The translations under genes were made by a program, and so were the position numbers. Shown here in pieces: positions 35,710 through 44,839 of a stretch of 64,000 nt of DNA. The DNA comes from CAYFFV01 sp964342695 (GTDB taxonomy: Bacteria > Acidobacteriota > Vicinamibacteria > Vicinamibacterales > UBA8438), in contig CAYFFV010000001.1 of assembly GCA_964342695.1 (NCBI GenBank), positions 62,001 to 126,000 of the forward strand, given 5' to 3'. A model generated the notes under the pieces. The model did not search any database, was not told the DNA's origin, and saw nothing but the letters and a program-made list of their open reading frames with translations. How positions within the stretch are numbered: position 1 is the first letter of the stretch; each line of letters begins with the position of its first letter.

Positions 35710-37914
35710 CTACTTCCCATCAGAATAGATTCGTTTATATGCAGCATAATTTGTTAAAACTTCACGCACAAAGCGACGTGTTTCTGAATAGGGAATTAAA
35801 TCAACGAAAAAGTCTTCATCGGCGTTACTTGCCGAGTCCCACCAAATTTTAACGCGGTCTTCGCCGGCGTTGTATGAGGCAGCTATTGGTGCAAAATCTT
35901 GTTCAAACATGAGGGATAGGTCGCTTGTTAGCTTCGCCGCAATCGCTGCATTGATTGAGGGTAACATTAAGCTGGTCTCAGTAATAACAGTATCAATTCC
36001 AACACTTTTGGCGAATGCGTTCGCGGTGTACGGCATGATTTGAAATAGTCCGATCGCACCAACTGGGGAGCGTGCAGCGGGATCGAATCTAGATTCTTGT
36101 CGCATCAAGGCGTAGAGAACATTAGGATCGATATTATTATTTACAGCTGCATTGTTTACTTGTTCCCAAAATGGACGCGGGTAGACAAGTTTCCAAAAAT
36201 CTTCTGGGAGGTTTCGCGCAGGTCGTTGCATAAAAGTGGAAAAATGATTCACTAGGATTTTTGTGACACTTGAATGTTCATTGGTCTTAGCCGAGGCCCG
36301 AGCCGTAAGAAGGGCGAGACCTCGGTTGACTTTGGAACGATTTAACAAGCGTCTGAGATACCAGGCGGCATCCTCAATTAATCCAGCTCTGGCAAGGGCC
36401 ATTGCAGCCTTGTATTCAGGTTTTGCCTGTACTTGTGCTGTGAGAGTAAGTTCAGGAAAAGAAGTTTGTGGTCCTAAGTAATTAGGAATGGATTCGATGC
36501 CGACTAGCTTGTCGAGACGGGTTTTCGCTCGGAGGCCGTAATAGTGGAAGGGAAATCGTTGTATGAGAGTTTTAAATCTTCTCTCGGCACTTTGGCGGTC
36601 GGTTAACGTTTCTGCAACTGCCAGCCAGTACATGCCAGCCAGTTCTAAGTCGCCTGTCGGATTTCTATCTAACAGTGCTTGGAGATTCGTGACAGCTCGG
36701 TCGCGCTGTCCATGATGCAGGGCCGCGACACCAGCGCGCCACAGATAAGCACGCTGGTCGTCAGCATTTTCTGAGCGTTGAAACAGGTCTCGATATATGT
36801 CGAGACCACCAGATAAATCCCCTATAGCTACAAGATATGCAGCTAACAAAACACCAGCGCCCCGGCGATGATTTTTAGTAGTATAAGGCAGGTGTCCTCG
36901 CCATAAGTTCAAGCCTAGTTCTCGAGCATTTTCTGTGTCAGACATTCTGACTGCCAGTCGGAAGCGGGTAAGCATGACATCAGCCCAGAAATTGCTAGAA
37001 GGAAAACGTTGAAAAAAATTCTCAGCCGCAGCGACAGCCATCATGTTTTCGCGTTGAGCATAAAGAGTTTCAATATATTCATATGCAATAAGATCTTGCC
37101 GTTTCGGTAATGGATCTGATGTTCTCCATTCTCCAATTGTTTCTAAGGCAAGTTCGAAGCTGGAAGATGACCGCAATCGTCGAACGAGTTTTCGGTATTC
37201 AACTTGAGTCAAAATTCGAGCATTTATATTGTGTTCTGAAGTCAGACGCTTTTGCTGAAGGCTCGCTTTCTTAAATGTAACTGGATCAGTATGAAGAAGT
37301 TTTGTTACCGTCAGGAGTTCCAGCGCTTCTTTCACTTCCCCCTGTTGTTCTAGCGTTTTCGAAAGACCTAAACGTGCCATGTCAGCTAAGCGCCCTTTCG
37401 GTTGCTGTGTGATGACCTGTCGATAGAGACGGGAGGAGTGTTTCAATTTTCCTAGACTTGCGTGGCTTTCGGCTACAAGAGTTGCTAGGTCTAGATGTCG
37501 GGTTGGATCGGATCTCATCAGATCTCTGAGAAAAGGTTCCGCGAGTTCTGCTTTGTCACGTGAGAGCAAGCTTTTAATTATCGAACGTCGAGCAAATGTT
37601 CGCATCCAAAGGGTGCTATCAATAACTTTTTCCCAGTGCGATTCCGAAGCTTCTGGTTTTTTAAGAACGCCGAATAGTGTCGCGCGAAGTATTTCCGCCT
37701 CCACAGGAATGGGAGTAGTGAGGCTGTCGATCTCTGTTTCAAGATGATCCAAAGCTTTTGCTGCTTCTCCTTTTTTCCATAGATCCACTACTTTTTCGTA
37801 GGTCGGATTTGGGAGATCCAGAGTTTCTGTGGTTGCAAGAGTCTGAATCTTATGGGCAATAAGAAGCTGGCCGAGTAAGAAAAACAAGAATACAGTCCTA
37901 CTCGGTTTCATCAT
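35710..37914 (-). CDS. Soluble lytic murein transglycosylase (Slt70-like)
   Basis: 734 residues from ATG 37914, chosen because GAGG is 9 bases upstream and a proper signal peptide follows (MKPSRTVFLFFLLGQLLIA); an upstream in-frame ATG at 37977 would place 21 odd residues before it. A long superhelix of tetratricopeptide-like repeats fills about 40-560. The SLT domain is at the C-terminus: ALMRQESRFDP with the catalytic Glu near residue 607, then GAIGLFQIMPYTA and PIAASYNAGEDRV. It cleaves peptidoglycan glycan strands in the periplasm, forming 1,6-anhydromuramyl ends. Larger than E. coli Slt70 (about 645). Confidence 0.92.
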   Translation of the reverse strand: MMKPSRTVFLFFLLGQLLIAHKIQTLATTETLDLPNPTYEKVVDLWKKGEAAKALDHLETEIDSLTTPIPVEAEILRATLFGVLKKPEASESHWEKVIDSTLWMRTFARRSIIKSLLSRDKAELAEPFLRDLMRSDPTRHLDLATLVAESHASLGKLKHSSRLYRQVITQQPKGRLADMARLGLSKTLEQQGEVKEALELLTVTKLLHTDPVTFKKASLQQKRLTSEHNINARILTQVEYRKLVRRLRSSSSFELALETIGEWRTSDPLPKRQDLIAYEYIETLYAQRENMMAVAAAENFFQRFPSSNFWADVMLTRFRLAVRMSDTENARELGLNLWRGHLPYTTKNHRRGAGVLLAAYLVAIGDLSGGLDIYRDLFQRSENADDQRAYLWRAGVAALHHGQRDRAVTNLQALLDRNPTGDLELAGMYWLAVAETLTDRQSAERRFKTLIQRFPFHYYGLRAKTRLDKLVGIESIPNYLGPQTSFPELTLTAQVQAKPEYKAAMALARAGLIEDAAWYLRRLLNRSKVNRGLALLTARASAKTNEHSSVTKILVNHFSTFMQRPARNLPEDFWKLVYPRPFWEQVNNAAVNNNIDPNVLYALMRQESRFDPAARSPVGAIGLFQIMPYTANAFAKSVGIDTVITETSLMLPSINAAIAAKLTSDLSLMFEQDFAPIAASYNAGEDRVKIWWDSASNADEDFFVDLIPYSETRRFVREVLTNYAAYKRIYSDGK

Positions 37915-38098
37915 AGTAAAAGGCCTCAATAGAAGCGATTCTACCCTATAGAAAGGTGCCTGCTTAGTGGAGGCCACATTTTTTTGAGAATGTTGTTCCC
38001 AAAGAGAGCTGCAACATGGTCAGCGATTGTTCAAGCAGATAAAATAAGACGCAGCGAATAGAAGTTTGGTCCAAGTAAACCTCCAGAGGAGTAAAAAC

Positions 38099-39115
38099 GT
38101 GACAATAACACCAGGGAAAATTTCAGGAATGAAGGCAGTTTCAACGGATAAAGGCGTCATTGGGGCTGCTGCGATGGATCAACGAGGGTCACTTCAAAAA
38201 GCTCTTGCAAAAGAAAAAGGAAGTGAAGTGACGGATGCGATGATGGAGGAATTTAAGGAAGTTGTTACTGAAGTGCTTACACCACACGCCTCGGCTGTAT
38301 TGCTAGATCCGCAATGGGGTATTGGACCATCAAAAAAAAGAAGTGCGAATGCCGGTTTGTTATTAGCTTATGAACAAAGTGGTTACGATAATACGCGTCC
38401 TGGTCGACTGCCCGATTTGTTGCCGCATTGGTCGGTTCGGCGCTTAAAAGAATCAGGTGCAGATTGTTGCAAGGTGCTCATTTATTACACACCGTTTGAT
38501 AATACTGAAGTAAACGAAGAAAAACATGCATTCATTGAGAGAATCGGAGATGAGTGTCGAACAAATGATATTCCGTTTTTTCTTGAGTTTGTTGGGTACG
38601 ATCCTACTGGTGGTAGTGAAAAAGATCTTGAATTTGCCAAAATTAAACCAAAAGTTGTGGCGGGGAGCATGGCTGAATTTACAAAGGATCGGTATGGTGT
38701 TGATGTTATGAAAGTTGAAATTCCCGTTAACATGAAAAATGTAGGTGATTCGAACAGTTTTTCTGGCGAGGAAGCATATTCTCGAAGTGAGGCGCTAGAA
38801 CATTTCCGTGCAGCGGCGGCTGTTGCTACCAAGCCATTCATTTATCTTTCAGCTGGAGTCAGCAACGAAGAATTTACTGAATCACTGGAATTAGCTGCAG
38901 AGTCCGGTGTGACTTGGGCCGGAGTACTTTGTGGGCGAGCGACATGGAAAGATGGAATTCCTGTTTATGCTAAAGAGGGCCCCGATGCATTTCGGCGATG
39001 GTTGGAATCCGAAGGTGTTGAAAACATAGGAAACGTCAACGAACGACTACAACGAGCGAAGCCGTGGTTCGAGTCGTATGGCGTTAACTCAGTTGATGCG
39101 TTGGCGGGTGTGTGA
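38099..39115 (+). CDS. Class I aldolase, tagatose 1,6-bisphosphate aldolase (LacD) family
   Basis: 338-residue aldolase of the LacD family, TIM barrel with a Schiff-base lysine. Landmarks: AAAMDQRGSL near 25, LLDPQWG near 70, GADCCKVLIYYTP near 120, GVDVMKVEIPVN near 200 (the likely Schiff-base Lys) and FIYLSAGVSNEEF near 255. The substrate is tagatose or fructose 1,6-bisphosphate, or a sulfo-sugar relative. I start it at GTG 38099, where GAGGAG lies 7 bases upstream; the frame is open further up to a TTG at 38066 that has no ribosome site. No other tagatose gene is near. The stop overlaps the next gene (GTGA). Confidence 0.85.
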   Translation: MTITPGKISGMKAVSTDKGVIGAAAMDQRGSLQKALAKEKGSEVTDAMMEEFKEVVTEVLTPHASAVLLDPQWGIGPSKKRSANAGLLLAYEQSGYDNTRPGRLPDLLPHWSVRRLKESGADCCKVLIYYTPFDNTEVNEEKHAFIERIGDECRTNDIPFFLEFVGYDPTGGSEKDLEFAKIKPKVVAGSMAEFTKDRYGVDVMKVEIPVNMKNVGDSNSFSGEEAYSRSEALEHFRAAAAVATKPFIYLSAGVSNEEFTESLELAAESGVTWAGVLCGRATWKDGIPVYAKEGPDAFRRWLESEGVENIGNVNERLQRAKPWFESYGVNSVDALAGV

Positions 39116-39375
39116 CCTTTCAGTATCGTCCGCAGGTGTTAAGCGAACTTCTGTCCCACGGTATTTGCCCGACAGCCCAGACGGAACCAGAATTTGTTCG
39201 CGATTTTGTAAATGATCTTTATAGATATGAATTAAGGCGATTACGGGATAGAAAGATGAGGGGAGAAATCCATAAAAGTGTTTATGCAAATCATGTGGTT
39301 GAGTTACGAAAAAAATATATCCTGATGTCAGTGCCAATTAGATTTTGGACAGTGTCAAACTATGAGTCTCAGTAA
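39112..39375 (+). CDS. Small conserved-looking hypothetical protein
   Basis: 87 residues starting at GTG 39112, which overlaps the aldolase stop in the GTGA arrangement, so it depends on translation of the aldolase. The sequence is basic and rich in Arg, Tyr and Leu, with FVRDFVNDLYRYELRRLRDR near the middle, which should be a helix. No signal peptide, membrane helix or known motif is visible. Coupling, codon pattern and a protein-like composition argue that it is real. Function unknown; I would look for it next to the aldolase in related genomes. Confidence 0.6.
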   Translation: MTFQYRPQVLSELLSHGICPTAQTEPEFVRDFVNDLYRYELRRLRDRKMRGEIHKSVYANHVVELRKKYILMSVPIRFWTVSNYESQ

Positions 39376-39402
39376 TTTTTAAGATAAGAACTGTTTAAGG
39401 TT

Positions 39403-39768
39403 TTACTTTAACAAGTTTCCTGTTGAAAAAATGGCAGGAGAGCGAAATTCTTGAGGGGTTGTCATGTCTCTCATGATCGTACGTGTAGGGGTACTACTTC
39501 GTACTGGTCCATGATAAAGATCGAAATTCTTGAAGACATTAATTTTGGGAGCCATTGCATAAACTCTGATAACGAAGTTTAACCGGAGGATATCTCTAGG
39601 GTCTGTTACTACTGGTAATGTGTCGAGCTTATGTTTTATCCGTTCAATGGACACAGGAAGGCTGATTTCATCTTGCGGGTTAAGGTTTTCTGGAATCTGC
39701 TCACTCTTTGAATAGATTGCTTGAGTTGTGAGAGTAATTAGAAAAACTGTAAAGGCGACTGCTCTCAT
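39403..39768 (-). CDS. Secreted hypothetical protein
   Basis: 121 residues from ATG 39768, with a signal peptide (MRAVAFTVFLITLTTQAIYS) and a mature part of about 100 residues. A longer frame to 39819 exists, but starting at the internal ATG gives a clean signal sequence and leaves room for the divergent gene at 39826. No domain is recognised. PRDILRLNFVIRVYAMAPKI in the middle looks ordered. Weak evidence overall. Confidence 0.45.
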   Translation of the reverse strand: MRAVAFTVFLITLTTQAIYSKSEQIPENLNPQDEISLPVSIERIKHKLDTLPVVTDPRDILRLNFVIRVYAMAPKINVFKNFDLYHGPVRSSTPTRTIMRDMTTPQEFRSPAIFSTGNLLK

Positions 39769-39825
39769 GCACCCCACCGTACGCACTCTTCCATGAGTTG
39801 TCAAGGTGTATAGGAGCAATTAAAC

Positions 39826-40836
39826 ATGTCACTACTATGGCTGGTAGTACCAGCGTTCTTATTGGCTTTATTTCTTGTGGCGAGGAAGTTGCACTTTGAG
39901 CGTGACAGGAATGTACTTCTAGAGTCGCGATTAGCGTCAGTATTGGCTATTGATGATGTCGGGCTGTCAGTGTGGAGTGCTGAAAAACGGTTGATAGCGT
40001 GTAATTCTCGATTTCGAGAATTTTATTCTGGGATTCCAATTAAGTTGGGACTCGAGTATGAAGACTTAATCCGATATACCGCGACACGTGGTCTTATTCA
40101 GATTCCTGAAAACAAGATTGATGATTGGATTAATGACAAAAGTGCTAACGCTGGGACCGAATCTGTTGAGATTGTTTGTCTTGCCGATAGTAGTTGGTTT
40201 GAGATGCGGGTCTTGCCGATAGTGCACGGGCAATTTTTAATGCTTTACCGAGATGTTACTCGATTTGAAAAACTTCAAAAAGAATTTCAAGATCAGAGTA
40301 AAAAGCTTTCTGTTGGAATAAATGAACGTGAAGTTCTCCAGCAAGTCATTGAAGCTTGCGCGGGGTCTGATTCTCTTGAGAGTTTACTCAGGCTGACAAT
40401 GGGATTTATATGTGAGTGGACAGGATGCTCTGTTGGGGTTGCTCGTCGCGTCGTGAAAGATGAAAAGAATAAGTTTCCGCCGATTGTAGGGTTAAATTCA
40501 AAAACTGACAGCAAGCAAGGCTTTGATTTAAACGTTACAGAGCTTCAAGAAATTACGGACCCACAGGAAAACAGGCTTACGGAAAGAGTCTTTAAAGCTG
40601 GCGGTGTCGTCTGGATTCCAAATATAGATGGCGATCCTACTTTTTCAGAGAAATGGAAAGAAGGAAAGTCGAATCTCCATGGTGCCTGTGGTTTGTCTGT
40701 AGTTCACCAAGGGGAGATTCGTGTGATTCTCGAATTTTATGCATGCAAACCACTTGTGCCGTCTGACTCACAAACGCGTCTACTTGAAAACCTTTCAAGA
40801 ACTATAGGTTTAACTGATTTTCTGCGATTAGGATAG
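39826..40836 (+). CDS. Membrane-anchored PAS-GAF sensor protein without output domain
   Basis: 336 residues: membrane helix 3-20, a PAS domain about 40-145 (GLSVWSAEKRLIACNSRFREFY is the PAS_7 pattern), a short coiled linker about 148-170, and a GAF-like domain about 180-325 (SLESLLRLTMGFICEWTGCSVGVA). No histidine kinase, cyclase or methyl-accepting part follows. It may pass a signal to a partner or be the sensor half of a split system. AGGAG is 9 bases before the ATG. Its last 9 bases overlap the end of the convergent uridine kinase gene. Confidence 0.7.
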   Translation: MSLLWLVVPAFLLALFLVARKLHFERDRNVLLESRLASVLAIDDVGLSVWSAEKRLIACNSRFREFYSGIPIKLGLEYEDLIRYTATRGLIQIPENKIDDWINDKSANAGTESVEIVCLADSSWFEMRVLPIVHGQFLMLYRDVTRFEKLQKEFQDQSKKLSVGINEREVLQQVIEACAGSDSLESLLRLTMGFICEWTGCSVGVARRVVKDEKNKFPPIVGLNSKTDSKQGFDLNVTELQEITDPQENRLTERVFKAGGVVWIPNIDGDPTFSEKWKEGKSNLHGACGLSVVHQGEIRVILEFYACKPLVPSDSQTRLLENLSRTIGLTDFLRLG

Positions 40837-41457
40837 ATTGAGTTGCACATCCGATTTGAGATGTCGGATTATTGACTTCGTCAATATAGCGATAGTTTGT
40901 TCCCCGTTGAGGTTGATATTGGCGTGTTTCTTGGTCGGTTCTACATATCGAACAAACATCGGTTCTACAGATTGTTTCCATTGTGTATGAATCGATTCCT
41001 CCGTTCGCCCGCGCTCACGTCGGTCCCGAATTAGACGTCTCTTGTAGCAAGTGTGATTATGAGCGGACAGAAAAACCTTTGTTGATAAAAGTGTGCGCAC
41101 AGGCGCATGATAGAAAGTGAGTCGTCCTTCGACGATGATAATTTGTGTTGGTTCAATCGTTGTCGTGAAATTGTTGCGACGGTGCAATTGAAAATCATAA
41201 ACTGGCTGCTCTATTGGCTGTCCGTTGACTAATGTTCGAAGATGGCATGTTAATAGTTCTAGATCAAGCGCCGCGGGGCTGTCATAATTATGCAGTTTGT
41301 CTCTATCGTCACCGGCATTTCTATCGTCTAAGTAATATGAGTCTAATGAAACGATTGCTGCAGAAGAATCACCTAAGACATCGGCTACGGATTGGGCCAA
41401 CGTGGTTTTTCCAGCACCAGAATTTCCAGCGATGCCGATTAGATAAGGTTGGTTCAT
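40828..41457 (-). CDS. Uridine kinase family protein
   Basis: 209 residues of the phosphoribulokinase/uridine kinase family. P-loop GNSGAGKTT at 11-19, LDSYYLD near 40, PVYDFQLHRR near 85 (nucleoside-binding region, where uridine kinases have YDxxxHxR), then IIIVEGRL near 105 and RRLIRDRRERGR near 140, the lid region that ends in the ERGR motif of uridine kinases. It probably phosphorylates uridine or cytidine in pyrimidine salvage. Slightly divergent, so a related small-molecule kinase is possible. Confidence 0.8.
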   Translation of the reverse strand: MNQPYLIGIAGNSGAGKTTLAQSVADVLGDSSAAIVSLDSYYLDDRNAGDDRDKLHNYDSPAALDLELLTCHLRTLVNGQPIEQPVYDFQLHRRNNFTTTIEPTQIIIVEGRLTFYHAPVRTLLSTKVFLSAHNHTCYKRRLIRDRRERGRTEESIHTQWKQSVEPMFVRYVEPTKKHANINLNGEQTIAILTKSIIRHLKSDVQLNLS

Positions 41458-41543
41458 AAGCGGCCGGAGTATATAGCAAGAAGTAAGGATCGGTATAAGA
41501 TCAACAGAATTTCAATAGTAAGTTTAAGCTGAAGGTTATTAAT

Positions 41544-42299
41544 ATGTCTCAACATGACTCTACTGAAGCAACCGCACCGGATTTACTTGAACATGGAGCT
41601 CCTGTAAAAGGAGTGCCACAGACCTTAGATAAACGGTTATTTGTTCAACTTCAGGTGTTTACTGAGTGCTTTGATTGTGCCCCAGTCATCGACGCTGTTA
41701 AAAATACTGGTTTGGACATTGCTGTATATGCCAATGTCAATGATCCACGAGGGATTGGCGTTGTGACCATGCATGAAGATCCCGCATTTTTTACCCAGGC
41801 GGTGCGCACTATGTTTACGGCTTCGCCATTTAATAAATTGACTCCCTTACCGCAATTTACGATGTTTGGTCGAACTTATGCTCAGGGTCGTGAGCCTGAT
41901 CTGGAAGATTTCTTACTTCGCAAGGTTCGGCGCAGTGTTTTAAACCCTGAAACGCCTTGGGGCGTATGGTACCCACTTCGCCGCGTTGGTCCGTATAACC
42001 AACTTGGTCGCGCTGACCAGGGAAAAATCATGATGGAGCATGGAATGCTGGGACGGCGTTATGGAGAGGCCGGTTATGCCACTGATGTTCGACTCGAATG
42101 TCATGGTATTGACCGCGATGACAACGAGTTTGTTATTGGGTTGATTGGTGCCCAATTGTATCCTCTATCAAAGTTAGTAAAGGACATGCGAACAACACGC
42201 CAGACTGCAGAATTTATTCAGTCGATGGGTCCGTTTTTTGTAGGCAAGGCTATTTTTCAATCTAACAATTCTGGCTCTCATCAAGACGATATTTTGTAA
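41544..42299 (+). CDS. Chlorite dismutase-family haem protein
   Basis: 251 residues of the chlorite dismutase/HemQ superfamily. RLFVQLQVFTECFDC near 31 opens the first ferredoxin-like half. PWGVWYPLRRVGPYNQLGR at 138-156 and KIMMEHGMLGRRYGEAGY at 161-178 belong to the second, with His166 the likely proximal haem ligand. The family contains true chlorite dismutases, coproheme decarboxylases (HemQ) and peroxidases of unknown role; I cannot decide from sequence. No hem genes are near. It is the first of a run of five closely spaced genes leading to an Nramp-like transporter. Confidence 0.82.
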   Translation: MSQHDSTEATAPDLLEHGAPVKGVPQTLDKRLFVQLQVFTECFDCAPVIDAVKNTGLDIAVYANVNDPRGIGVVTMHEDPAFFTQAVRTMFTASPFNKLTPLPQFTMFGRTYAQGREPDLEDFLLRKVRRSVLNPETPWGVWYPLRRVGPYNQLGRADQGKIMMEHGMLGRRYGEAGYATDVRLECHGIDRDDNEFVIGLIGAQLYPLSKLVKDMRTTRQTAEFIQSMGPFFVGKAIFQSNNSGSHQDDIL

Positions 42300-42326
42300 A
42301 AAATATTTCATGAAACAGCCGAAATA

Positions 42327-43802
42327 ATGACTGAACATCCGGAACTTGATCAGCTTGAACTGCCCCAGACAAATCTCCGGGCCTTATTTAAAAATTTCGG
42401 GCCGGGTATTCTTTTGATGATGACTGGTATAGGGACGAGTCATCTTGTCACGGCTCCGGCCGCCGGCGGACGATTCGGGTATGCCCTTTTGTGGTGTATT
42501 CCCGTTGCCTACATTTTTAAATACTACGGTTTTGAAATGGCATTTCGTTTTACACATGCCACGGGTCGTAGCATGCTAGATGCGTACGCGACGGCACCAA
42601 AGAAATGGCCTTTATGGTATGTATTGATAACAACCTTGTTGCAATGTGCCATTGGCCAAGCTGGACGGTTAGCCGCTGCCGCTGCGGTTGTTTATTACTT
42701 TGCTGCGGAATTTCTCGGGCTTGGTTTTCCTATTCAGGTATACGGAGTTTTGCTCGGTGTGAGTGCGGTAGCCATTATTTTAGTAGGTAAATATGCTGCT
42801 CTTGAGCTCGGAACGAAGATTCTGGCGGCTCTGTTAGTGCTCTCGACAGTCTCTGTATATATAGCCGGTCCGGCGCCCGTTTCAGCATTGAGCCGTTTCA
42901 TAATTTTTGAGGTACCGGACCAGTCGTGGTTAGTCATTGCCGCCTTTCTTGGGCTGTTACCGACAGGTATGGATGTGTCTCTTCAAGCTTCAGAATGGGG
43001 CAAGGCAAAGAAAGTTGGTATGGGGCGGATTCGACAGAATCTTGAGCAGTCTGGTTTAGCTCCGGTCTTTGATCCGTTGACGTCGACAAGACATGATCTA
43101 CGGGTTGACACGGAATCTCTTCCGTCGCATGCGCGTGAGTACTGTAGACGCTGGTTCCGTATTGGATTGTGGGATTTTGGACTTGGACATGTTGTTTCAT
43201 TTTTTATCGCAACGATCTTTTTATTGTTGTCGGCTGTTTGGTTGTACCCAAGTGAAGTGTCAGGTAATGCGGTAATTGGTGAAATTGCGAGCATTTTTAC
43301 TTTGAGCATTGGTCCAAGCATGATGTTGATTTTTCTTGCGGGAGCTTTCGCCGCTACGTTTTCAACTGCGTTTAACTATTTTGACGGTTGGCCAAGAGTT
43401 GTGGGCGCGTGTTGTCGGAATCTGTTTCCTGCAACGGCGGCTTTATCGGGAATTGCGCGCGAAGATCTTGGTTCTGAACATCGACAGCGTTGGTATTCTG
43501 AATTCAACATTTACCGTATTACGATGTTGTATTCGTTGGTTGCTTCTGTCGTGATCATTGCCGGGGTGCCGCGTCCCGTTTGGTTGGTGCTCGTTGCGTC
43601 GGCCCTTGCACTTTTTATCGCTCCAGTTGTTTATTTTCTTAATCTTTATTACTGCATGAAAGTGATTCCGAGTACAGATCGAATTTTTTATCCATCGGTT
43701 TTTGCTCGTTGGGCAAGTTGGTCGAGTTTGGTGGTTTTTACTGGTCTTACTCTAATTGTGGTGATGGCTCGCGTCTTTAACGTGACCTTGTTTGGAGGAT
43801 GA
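42327..43802 (+). CDS. Divergent Nramp-family metal transporter
   Basis: 491 residues with about 11 helices in the Nramp (LeuT) fold; GPGILLMMTGIGTSHLV near residue 25 corresponds to helix 1 and LGLLPTGMDVSLQAS near 215 to helix 6. In canonical Nramp proteins these carry DPGN and MPH, whose Asp, Asn and Met bind Mn2+ or Fe2+. Here the positions read GTSH and PTGM, so the usual metal site is missing. A hydrophilic insert of about 60 residues (about 225-290) follows helix 6. The substrate is probably not the standard transition metals. Gap to the upstream haem protein gene is 27 bases. Confidence 0.8.
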   Translation: MTEHPELDQLELPQTNLRALFKNFGPGILLMMTGIGTSHLVTAPAAGGRFGYALLWCIPVAYIFKYYGFEMAFRFTHATGRSMLDAYATAPKKWPLWYVLITTLLQCAIGQAGRLAAAAAVVYYFAAEFLGLGFPIQVYGVLLGVSAVAIILVGKYAALELGTKILAALLVLSTVSVYIAGPAPVSALSRFIIFEVPDQSWLVIAAFLGLLPTGMDVSLQASEWGKAKKVGMGRIRQNLEQSGLAPVFDPLTSTRHDLRVDTESLPSHAREYCRRWFRIGLWDFGLGHVVSFFIATIFLLLSAVWLYPSEVSGNAVIGEIASIFTLSIGPSMMLIFLAGAFAATFSTAFNYFDGWPRVVGACCRNLFPATAALSGIAREDLGSEHRQRWYSEFNIYRITMLYSLVASVVIIAGVPRPVWLVLVASALALFIAPVVYFLNLYYCMKVIPSTDRIFYPSVFARWASWSSLVVFTGLTLIVVMARVFNVTLFGG

Positions 43803-43812
43803 GGGTGACGTT

Positions 43813-44817
43813 ATGAAGATTTGTGTTGTCGGAGCTGGTGCTATCGGGGGCTACATGGCGGTACGGTTAGCCGACGCCGGGCATGAAGTTTCGGTAATTG
43901 CACGAGGTGCACATTTAGCGGCCATTCAAGAGCGAGGTTTAAAACTAATTGAAAATAAAGAGGAACTAACAGTTTTTCCGGCAAACGCGACCAGTAAAAT
44001 AGTCGATCTAGATCACCAAGATCTTATTTTACTTGCGCTGAAAGCCCATCAAATTCAAGCGGTCGCTAAAGATCTTCCACGCCTATTTGGAGATACCACT
44101 TCGATGGTGACGTTACAAAACGGTATCCCATGGTGGTACTTTCAAAAATTACCTGGTGAATTTGAAAATAGGGTGGTGCGAGCTGTTGACGAGAATGGAG
44201 AGCTTTTTAACACTATAGATCCAAATAGAATTATTGGTTGCATTGCGTATCCTGCAACCACGATATCATCACCTGGAGTAATTCGACATGTAGAAGGCAA
44301 TCGGTTTCCAGTTGGTGAGCTTGACGGTGTTATATCGGACCGTTTGCAAGATATTTCATCAGTTTTTACTGAGGCAGGTTTTAAAGCGAGGATGTTGGAG
44401 GACATTCGTTCTGAAATTTGGTTGAAGCTTTGGGGGAATCTAACGTTCAACCCGATTAGTGCAATGACGCATTCTACTTTGGTTGATATTTGTCAGTTTC
44501 CTCTCACGCGGGAGTTGGCGGCTACGATGATGCTTGAGGCTCAAGCTGTAGCTGAACGTCTTGGAGCGAGTTTTCGTGTGGAATTGGAGCGACGTATTAG
44601 TGGGGCCGAGGCTGTCGGAAAACATAAGACATCAATGCTCCAAGATGTGGAAGCTGGTAAACCATTGGAAATCGATGGCATGTTGGGTGCTGTAGTTGAA
44701 TTGGCTGAAGTCACTGCTATTGAAGTGCCTACCTTGCGGGCTTTTTATTCTTGCGTGAGTCTTTTGGATCGAACTATTCGAGAGGAACATGTCAAAATCG
44801 CGGGTACACCCGTATAG
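43813..44817 (+). CDS. 2-dehydropantoate 2-reductase family protein
   Basis: 334 residues, NADPH-dependent. Rossmann motif VVGAGAIGGYMAVRL at 4-18, LKAHQIQA near 78 and the catalytic Lys in EIWLKLWGNLTFNPISAM near 208. PanE reduces ketopantoate in pantothenate synthesis, but paralogues act on other 2-oxo acids. I start at ATG 43813, with GAGG 8 bases upstream; an in-frame TTG at 43792 would overlap the Nramp gene. It is followed after 22 bases by formyl-CoA transferase, suggesting 2-oxo or dicarboxylic acid metabolism and not pantothenate. Confidence 0.85.
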   Translation: MKICVVGAGAIGGYMAVRLADAGHEVSVIARGAHLAAIQERGLKLIENKEELTVFPANATSKIVDLDHQDLILLALKAHQIQAVAKDLPRLFGDTTSMVTLQNGIPWWYFQKLPGEFENRVVRAVDENGELFNTIDPNRIIGCIAYPATTISSPGVIRHVEGNRFPVGELDGVISDRLQDISSVFTEAGFKARMLEDIRSEIWLKLWGNLTFNPISAMTHSTLVDICQFPLTRELAATMMLEAQAVAERLGASFRVELERRISGAEAVGKHKTSMLQDVEAGKPLEIDGMLGAVVELAEVTAIEVPTLRAFYSCVSLLDRTIREEHVKIAGTPV

Positions 44818-44839
44818 CTACTAATTAACGGAGATAGTC

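Noticed and set aside
39388..39417. AT-rich hairpin between two convergent genes
   Set aside because: The stem has a mismatch in the middle, almost no GC pairs and no T-run behind it; not a convincing terminator.
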